Below are positions 17,662 through 17,767 of a stretch of 17,767 nucleotides of DNA, in pieces. The position numbers and the translations under genes are program-made. The notes below the pieces were generated by a model. It was not told the origin of the DNA. It did no database searches and worked only from the letters and a program-made list of their open reading frames with translations. Source of the DNA: Prototheca cutis (Eukaryota; Chlorophyta; Trebouxiophyceae; Chlorellales; Chlorellaceae); contig BCIH01000012.1 in the NCBI GenBank assembly GCA_002897115.2, positions 309,851 through 327,617 of the forward strand. Direction: 5' to 3'. Each line of letters starts with the position of its first letter. The first letter of the stretch is position 1.

Positions 17662-17767
17662 AAAACGAATGGTCCGCGACTTTTGGGGTAGCGGGCGGGA
17701 GGCGCCCAGGGGCGGCATGACGACCGTCAAGGCGTCAGTGCGTGCGACCTGGCAGCGCAGGTTCCAC

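Larger units (their letters stand above)
17372..17767 (+). repeat. Right arm of the inverted repeat, running off the window
   Basis: This is the reverse-complement partner of 1194-1607. On the plus strand it reads in the same sense as the left arm does on the minus strand. The stretch from about 17618 to the window end is closest to the left arm. Four ambiguous bases (17580, 17592, 17595, 17599) fall inside it, whereas the rest of the window has only five, which suggests that several similar copies were mixed in the assembly. It begins about 220 bp after the phosphatidylserine decarboxylase stop. A decayed Myb/SANT-like reading frame lies at about 17374-17530. Confidence 0.85.

Noticed and set aside
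1..17767. Search for tRNA, rRNA or snRNA genes
   Set aside because: No cloverleaf with A/B boxes and no conserved rRNA or snRNA stretch was seen by eye. A tRNAscan or Infernal run would be decisive.

Overview
The window is eukaryotic nuclear DNA, GC-rich, with short spliceosomal introns (about 90-285 bp) in nearly every gene. A chlorophyte green alga fits best, perhaps a trebouxiophyte. The evidence is the plant/algal C2 + EF-hand type phosphatidylserine decarboxylase, plastid-like leader peptides, compact intron-rich genes, and TGTAA motifs (the chlorophyte poly(A) signal) after several stop codons. This assignment is an inference; no rRNA or organelle marker is present.

Layout, left to right. 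(1) 1-1028, minus: a partial, spliced gene of unknown function running off the left edge. (2) 1194-1607: the left arm of an imperfect inverted repeat whose other arm is 17372-17767. Both arms carry a decayed Myb/SANT-like coding segment. (3) 1700-9031: four minus-strand genes in tandem, in transcription order a VOC/glyoxalase-fold protein (8464-9031), the ribosome-biogenesis protein ESF2/ABT1 (6254-7829), a multi-pass ICMT/PEMT-fold methyltransferase-like protein with a probable plastid leader (3964-5890), and malonyl-CoA decarboxylase (1700-3667). (4) 9518-10663, plus: a two-transmembrane protein resembling the GPI-transamidase subunit PIG-S but much shorter, divergent from the VOC gene. (5) 10987-12956, minus: an SRPBCC (polyketide cyclase/START-like) protein with a leader and an Ala/Glu-rich helical tail, convergent with the PIG-S-like gene. 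(6) 13370-17153, plus: a C2-EF-hand phosphatidylserine decarboxylase with an unusual 100-residue acidic C-terminal extension, head-to-head with the SRPBCC gene.

Exon structures were worked out by hand from GT/GC-AG junctions. The summed coding lengths are multiples of three for malonyl-CoA decarboxylase (516 aa), ESF2 (284 aa), VOC (139 aa), the PIG-S-like protein (342 aa), SRPBCC (342 aa), PSD (921 aa) and the methyltransferase-like protein (349 aa in the preferred model).

Five of the seven complete genes touch lipid or membrane biology: malonyl-CoA turnover, PE synthesis, GPI anchoring, a lipid-binding fold and a membrane methyltransferase fold. In a eukaryote this is weak evidence of linkage. 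The features most worth a second look are the PSD tail, the inverted repeats with their Myb-like relics and conserved palindrome, the apparent GC-AG introns, and the reduced PIG-S-like protein. I found no tRNA, rRNA, CRISPR array or intact transposase that I can name.
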